DNA from: Butyrivibrio hungatei DSM 14810
GTDB lineage: Bacteria; Bacillota; Clostridia; Lachnospirales; Lachnospiraceae
Assembly (NCBI RefSeq): GCF_900143205.1
Contig: NZ_FRDH01000003.1
Coordinates: forward strand, 310,001 to 374,000
Direction: 5' to 3'
Length of the DNA: 64,000 nucleotides
Shown here: positions 62,134-64,000 of the stretch, piece after piece
Layout: each line of letters starts with the position of its first letter
Numbering within the stretch: the stretch's first letter is position 1
Program-made: the position numbers and the translations under genes
Notes under the pieces: generated by a model
What the model was told of the DNA's origin: nothing
What the model saw: the letters and a program-made list of their open reading frames with translations, nothing else
Database searches by the model: none

Positions 62134-62610
62134 ATGTCAGACACAATCACACTTACAATTCCAAGACAAAAGAATATCGCGCTTATTGCCCATGATGGCA
62201 AAAAGGCTGAGCTTATAAAATGGTGCCAGGACAATGCAGAGACACTTAAAAAGCACTTCCTCTGCGGCACAGGCACAACAGCCAGAATGATCACAGATGC
62301 AACAGATCTTCCTGTTCGCGGCTACAACTCAGGCCCACTAGGTGGTGACCAGCAGATTGGAGCCAAGATCGTAGAAGGCAAGATCGATCTTGTAGTATTC
62401 TTCTCTGATCCGCTTACTGCTGCTCCTCATGATCCTGACGTTAAGGCTCTTATGAGAATTGCTCAGGTTTATGACATTCCATTTGCAAATAATAAAGCAA
62501 CTGCTGATTTTCTTCTTCACTCCAGCTACATGGATGAAGAGTATGATCACGAGATCATCAACTTCAAGCAGAACATAGCTCAGAGAGCAGAAACACTTCC
62601 AAACAAATAA
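62134..62610 (+). CDS. mgsA: Methylglyoxal synthase
   Basis: A 158-aa enzyme of normal length. It converts dihydroxyacetone phosphate to methylglyoxal and phosphate, a bypass when glycolysis is phosphate-limited. Motifs include NIALIAHDGKKAELIKW, GTGTT and GPLGGDQQIGA (phosphate and active-site Asp), and DLVVFFSDPL. AGGAGG precedes the ATG 35 bp after the AraC gene, so they may be co-transcribed. Confidence 0.96.
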   Translation: MSDTITLTIPRQKNIALIAHDGKKAELIKWCQDNAETLKKHFLCGTGTTARMITDATDLPVRGYNSGPLGGDQQIGAKIVEGKIDLVVFFSDPLTAAPHDPDVKALMRIAQVYDIPFANNKATADFLLHSSYMDEEYDHEIINFKQNIAQRAETLPNK

Positions 62611-62618
62611 CTTAACCA

Positions 62619-62652
62619 AAAAAGACTTGGGAATACTCTTCCCAAGTCTTTT
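62619..62652. terminator. Terminator after mgsA
   Basis: AAAAGACTTGGG pairs with CCCAAGTCTTTT, with flanking A and T tracts. It is bidirectional between mgsA and the DUF4097-type gene. Confidence 0.88.
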
Positions 62653-62669
62653 AATCTATATTAAAAAGA

Positions 62670-63389
62670 TCACTTGATCTCAACATCTCCAAGGCTGCAG
62701 TTTACCATGATAGTTCCCTCGGTACCTGTTTGAACATAGGAACTGCTACTAGTATTTTTGCCTATCTTCACGGCCCCAAGGGATGCATTAGCTGAAATTG
62801 AATAGTTCTCAAGGTCTTTTACCATATCGATCTCAACATCCCCAAGAGAGGCATCAATATCAATACTCTTGGCATCACAGCTATAGATCTTAACATTTCC
62901 AAGTGCTGCATCTATATCAATATCTTCAGAAACAAGGCTCTGGGCCTCAAAGCTTCCAAGGTTATCATTTATGTGAACCTTCTTGGAATCAAGCTTTTGA
63001 AGAGTTACTTCACCGCAGGCAAGATTCAAACTAAAATCATCAAGCTTTATATCCTTTGGTAAAACGATAGTCATCTCATTACTCTGACTGTCGAACTTGG
63101 TGTTTTTGATCTTTGTATCAGGCTGCTTGATAGTAAGTGTCTTGCTGCCTTTGTCGTAAGTAACTGTAGGTTTAAGTCTCTCTGCGCCATAATAGGTTAT
63201 TGATGGAGCGCTGCCCTCTTCAATCTCTACATCCATAAGGGCTGCTTCAATGCTGATCTTTTGAACATCAGCGCCAAATTCATAATCTGCATTCACTTTC
63301 TTGTCATTTACACCCCCATGAACATAACAACCATAGATGATTGCACAAAGTGTGAGAGCCACAAGAACAAAAGAATAGATATGTCTCAT
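62670..63389 (-). CDS. DUF4097-type (head GIN-like) exported protein
   Basis: A 239-aa protein with GGAGG before the ATG. An N-terminal hydrophobic segment (~4-22) anchors it. The rest (~35-239) is a repetitive beta structure with recurring short units (NDNLGSFEAQ, DAALGNVKIYS, DASLGDVEID, NASLGAVKIG), typical of the DUF4097 right-handed beta solenoid. Function unknown; in Firmicutes these genes accompany membrane regulators, as here (12 bp after the next gene). Confidence 0.85.
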   Translation of the reverse strand: MRHIYSFVLVALTLCAIIYGCYVHGGVNDKKVNADYEFGADVQKISIEAALMDVEIEEGSAPSITYYGAERLKPTVTYDKGSKTLTIKQPDTKIKNTKFDSQSNEMTIVLPKDIKLDDFSLNLACGEVTLQKLDSKKVHINDNLGSFEAQSLVSEDIDIDAALGNVKIYSCDAKSIDIDASLGDVEIDMVKDLENYSISANASLGAVKIGKNTSSSSYVQTGTEGTIMVNCSLGDVEIK

Positions 63390-63401
63390 AATATTTCCTC
63401 C

Positions 63402-64000
63402 TTACTTCTTAAGAAAAATTTCAGTAAGTGGCTTACGTAAAATGCCTGCTATAGGCCAGATAAGCCATGTTGAGCCCCAGTTAAATGATGTAAAGCTAAG
63501 GATAAGGTAGATAGCAAGTACTGTCTTCCAATAGTCCTTCATAAGGATTTCTGCTGCACGGCTTACATATTCTTTCTTTACTTTCTTGACTGGCTCATAG
63601 TTGCCTGCAACTGTAGTTGTATCATTAAGAGAAAGGAGCTTGTCAAAAGCTGCATCCTTGGCTCCTGAGAACATGATAAAGAATACACCGATACCAGCTC
63701 CGATGAAGATAAGTGCTGGAGCAAATCCTTCAGTAATGATGCTAAATGATGAACCAAGAATTGTATCTAAAATGATCACTGGAAGGAAGCTGATACTACA
63801 AAGCACGATTCCAAGTGTTCTAAGAACAAGCTTATAAGACTGACTGTCTTCCTTTTCCCTTGCAAGATACTCAGCTGTTGAATAGCTGATCGTGCAAAGC
63901 TCTTTGTCCAAAAACTTCCAATCACGCATAAGGAATGATGCGATCATGAAGAGGCTGATACCTGCTGCTATGCAGATAAAGAGTAAAATTACACCGATAA
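63402..64000 (-). CDS. Membrane protein, 5'-truncated by the window edge
   Basis: The reading frame stays open past the internal ATG at 63947 to the edge, so 199 codons are seen and the N-terminus lies outside. There are five hydrophobic segments: the first (~2-24 of the visible part: GVILLFICIAAGISLFMIA), a pair at ~70-120, and a C-terminal pair around YWKTVLAIYLILSFTSFNWGSTWLIWPIAG. That end resembles Lachnospiraceae HTH proteins with membrane tails found beside DUF4097 genes; an N-terminal HTH is therefore likely but unseen. Confidence 0.62.
   Translation of the reverse strand, partial: IGVILLFICIAAGISLFMIASFLMRDWKFLDKELCTISYSTAEYLAREKEDSQSYKLVLRTLGIVLCSISFLPVIILDTILGSSFSIITEGFAPALIFIGAGIGVFFIMFSGAKDAAFDKLLSLNDTTTVAGNYEPVKKVKKEYVSRAAEILMKDYWKTVLAIYLILSFTSFNWGSTWLIWPIAGILRKPLTEIFLKK

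Overview
The window looks like a chromosomal segment of a low-GC, Gram-positive, anaerobic plant-polysaccharide degrader, most likely a rumen or gut Lachnospiraceae of the Butyrivibrio/Pseudobutyrivibrio type. The reasons are strong AGGAGG ribosome binding sites, several GTG/TTG starts, a PPi-dependent phosphofructokinase, chemoreceptors, GH36, GH28 and uronate (uxuAB) genes, and Lachnospiraceae-style membrane and regulatory families. The genus is inference; no rRNA is present.

Layout. 1-3830: alpha-galactoside locus on the minus strand (sugar-binding lipoprotein, LacI regulator, GH36 alpha-galactosidase) with shared TTAGCTAA-type operator motifs. 3851-9070: unknown membrane protein, LysR regulator, chemoreceptor, purA. 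9071-9564: a non-coding stretch with an alternating GGCATGTC motif array and a 122-bp inverted repeat. 9565-14269: secreted nuclease, GH28 pectinase, HAD hydrolase, ArsR-type regulator. 14360-17059: a Tet(M)/EF-G-like ribosomal GTPase fused to a C-terminal NYN (YacP/Rae1-like) nuclease domain. 17151-28189: chemoreceptor, PPi-PFK, SGNH hydrolase, a LytS-type kinase lacking its phospho-acceptor His, a heterodimeric ABC exporter and a GGDEF protein. 28257-28329: tRNA-Thr(GGT). 28544-33009: small and membrane proteins, a second alternating-motif array (TTAGCC/GGCTAA), and an ankyrin/immunity-like operon. 33027-43300: housekeeping genes (DUF4364, malic enzyme, DUF5722 glycosidase-like protein, RarA, radical SAM, MATE, EamA, tocopherol-cyclase-like, SfsA).

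43301-45495 is an accessory island with two adjacent toxin-antitoxin-like modules. One is a candidate type I system: a 37-aa hydrophobic peptide whose promoter carries a LexA-type box between -35 and -10, facing a convergent short RNA that shares its terminator. The other is a compact HipA-like kinase plus a DUF2442/HTH protein behind two ATTTGACGCGCGTCAAAT palindromes. 45515-54509 is a nine-gene surface polysaccharide operon on the minus strand (radical SAM, LicD, WbsX-like, GT2, GT4, Wzy-like, ATP-grasp, Wzx flippase, rhodanese) with its own promoter. 54640-55345 holds two tandem copies (offset about 440 bp) of a structured element, probably a non-coding RNA, that I do not recognise.

55477-64000: HD hydrolase, small protein, DEDDh exonuclease, zinc-ribbon membrane protein, uxuB-uxuA facing an AraC regulator, methylglyoxal synthase, and a DUF4097 protein after a truncated membrane protein.

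The carbohydrate genes (GH36, GH28, uxuAB, sugar lipoprotein, PPi-PFK, malic enzyme) fit growth on pectin and raffinose-family sugars. The rest is sensing, cell surface, and translation or stress control. At three genes (SGNH protein, sfsA, araC-type) the best promoter places transcription start at or one base before the ATG, with no ribosome binding site, suggesting leaderless mRNAs.
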